From: Aldehydirespirator sp965205155
GTDB lineage: Bacteria; Actinomycetota; Acidimicrobiia; Acidimicrobiales; Aldehydirespiratoraceae
DNA: 64,000 bases
Reading direction: 5' to 3'
Assembly: GCA_965205155.1 (NCBI GenBank)
Contig: OZ242033.1
Coordinates: forward strand, 372,001 to 436,000
This document shows, one piece after another, positions 63,950-64,000 of the stretch. Numbering within the stretch: position 1 is the stretch's first letter; every line of letters starts with the position of its first letter. A program made the translations under genes and the position numbers. The notes under the pieces were generated by a model. It ran no database searches. It was not told where the DNA came from and saw only the letters and a program-made list of their open reading frames with translations.

Positions 63950-64000
63950 CGTCCTTCTCCGTGTTTGAGAGTGTCTCCGTGGGTGAGGTTGTCTCCGTGC
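63946..64000 (-). CDS. 3' end of an upstream gene (partial, possible)
   Basis: In the minus-strand frame beginning at 63999, 17 codons lead to a TGA that overlaps the hspR ATG as ATGA. The short tail has an imperfect repeat of HGD/THGD/KHGE. By analogy with dnaK-grpE-dnaJ-hspR-clpB clusters it could be the end of dnaJ or a related chaperone gene, but too little is visible to identify it. It could also be non-coding, because another frame is open across the same bases. Confidence 0.3.
   Translation of the reverse strand, partial: HGDNLTHGDTLKHGEGR

Noticed and set aside
63950..64000. HAIR operator for HspR
   Set aside because: No CTTGAGT-N7-ACTCAAG-like pair is present in the 51 bases upstream of hspR; the operon promoter lies outside the window.

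Overview
The window is one continuous stretch of GC-rich DNA, roughly two thirds G+C by eye, with many GTG starts and short or overlapping intergenic spaces. The gene content points to an actinobacterium, most likely of the class Acidimicrobiia: HspR next to ClpB, ClpS followed by a DUF2017 gene, an actinobacterial-type aa3 oxidase cluster (ctaC with a fused cytochrome c domain, ctaF, ctaG) and an RsbW-like anti-sigma factor. The sugar-uptake genes and lipid-oxidation genes would suit a marine or host-associated heterotroph, but the sequence does not prove a habitat. Species-level identity cannot be read from the sequence.

Layout. 1-9147: housekeeping genes (asd-ask, RsbW-like, dut, orn), then a small redox operon (metallo-beta-lactamase hydrolase, TlpA-like thioredoxin, CcdA-like transporter, poly-gamma-glutamate hydrolase-like protein), then serS-pdxH. 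9148-14623: a KamA-like radical SAM protein, a perfect 11 x 47 bp tandem array, a flavoprotein, an OsmC protein and a sterol C-24 methyltransferase homologue. 14675-25293: an aa3-type cytochrome oxidase cluster (ctaG, ctaF, ctaE, ctaD, ctaC, ctaB, ctaA), which also contains a second subunit I/III-like pair that has lost most metal ligands, and a chain of five 12-codon mini-ORFs in front of ctaF. 25290-26068: clpS and DUF2017. 26101-37040: an oxidation cluster with a Rieske oxygenase, three kinds of cytochrome P450 and an RND/MMPL transporter. Two of the P450 genes are tandem copies of a GPP34 (Golgi phosphoprotein 3-like)-P450 fusion, one of them frameshifted. Three tRNA genes (Glu, Asp, Phe) lie inside this stretch.

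37055-53517 is accessory: an antitoxin/PIN toxin pair, then a sugar locus with an ABC importer, a Gfo/Idh oxidoreductase, a DeoR regulator, a SIS isomerase/deaminase, a PfkB kinase, an aldolase, a FucU/RbsD mutarotase and a NagA-ROK kinase fusion. Together these can be read as an N-acetylgalactosamine-type (Aga) route. It is followed by enolase-superfamily dehydratases, an aldo/keto reductase and a lactonase that fit oxidative L-fucose breakdown. 53577-64000 returns to housekeeping: ilvD, malic enzyme, purB, purA, clpB and hspR.

A 49-bp intergenic repeat occurs five times, and the 47-bp array is a tandemly amplified relative of it. The strongest leads for new biology are the GPP34-P450 fusions with the neighbouring Rieske/P450/RND genes and the sterol methyltransferase homologue; the ligand-poor oxidase subunit pair; the mini-ORF chain before ctaF; and the NagA-ROK fusion in a GalNAc/fucose locus.
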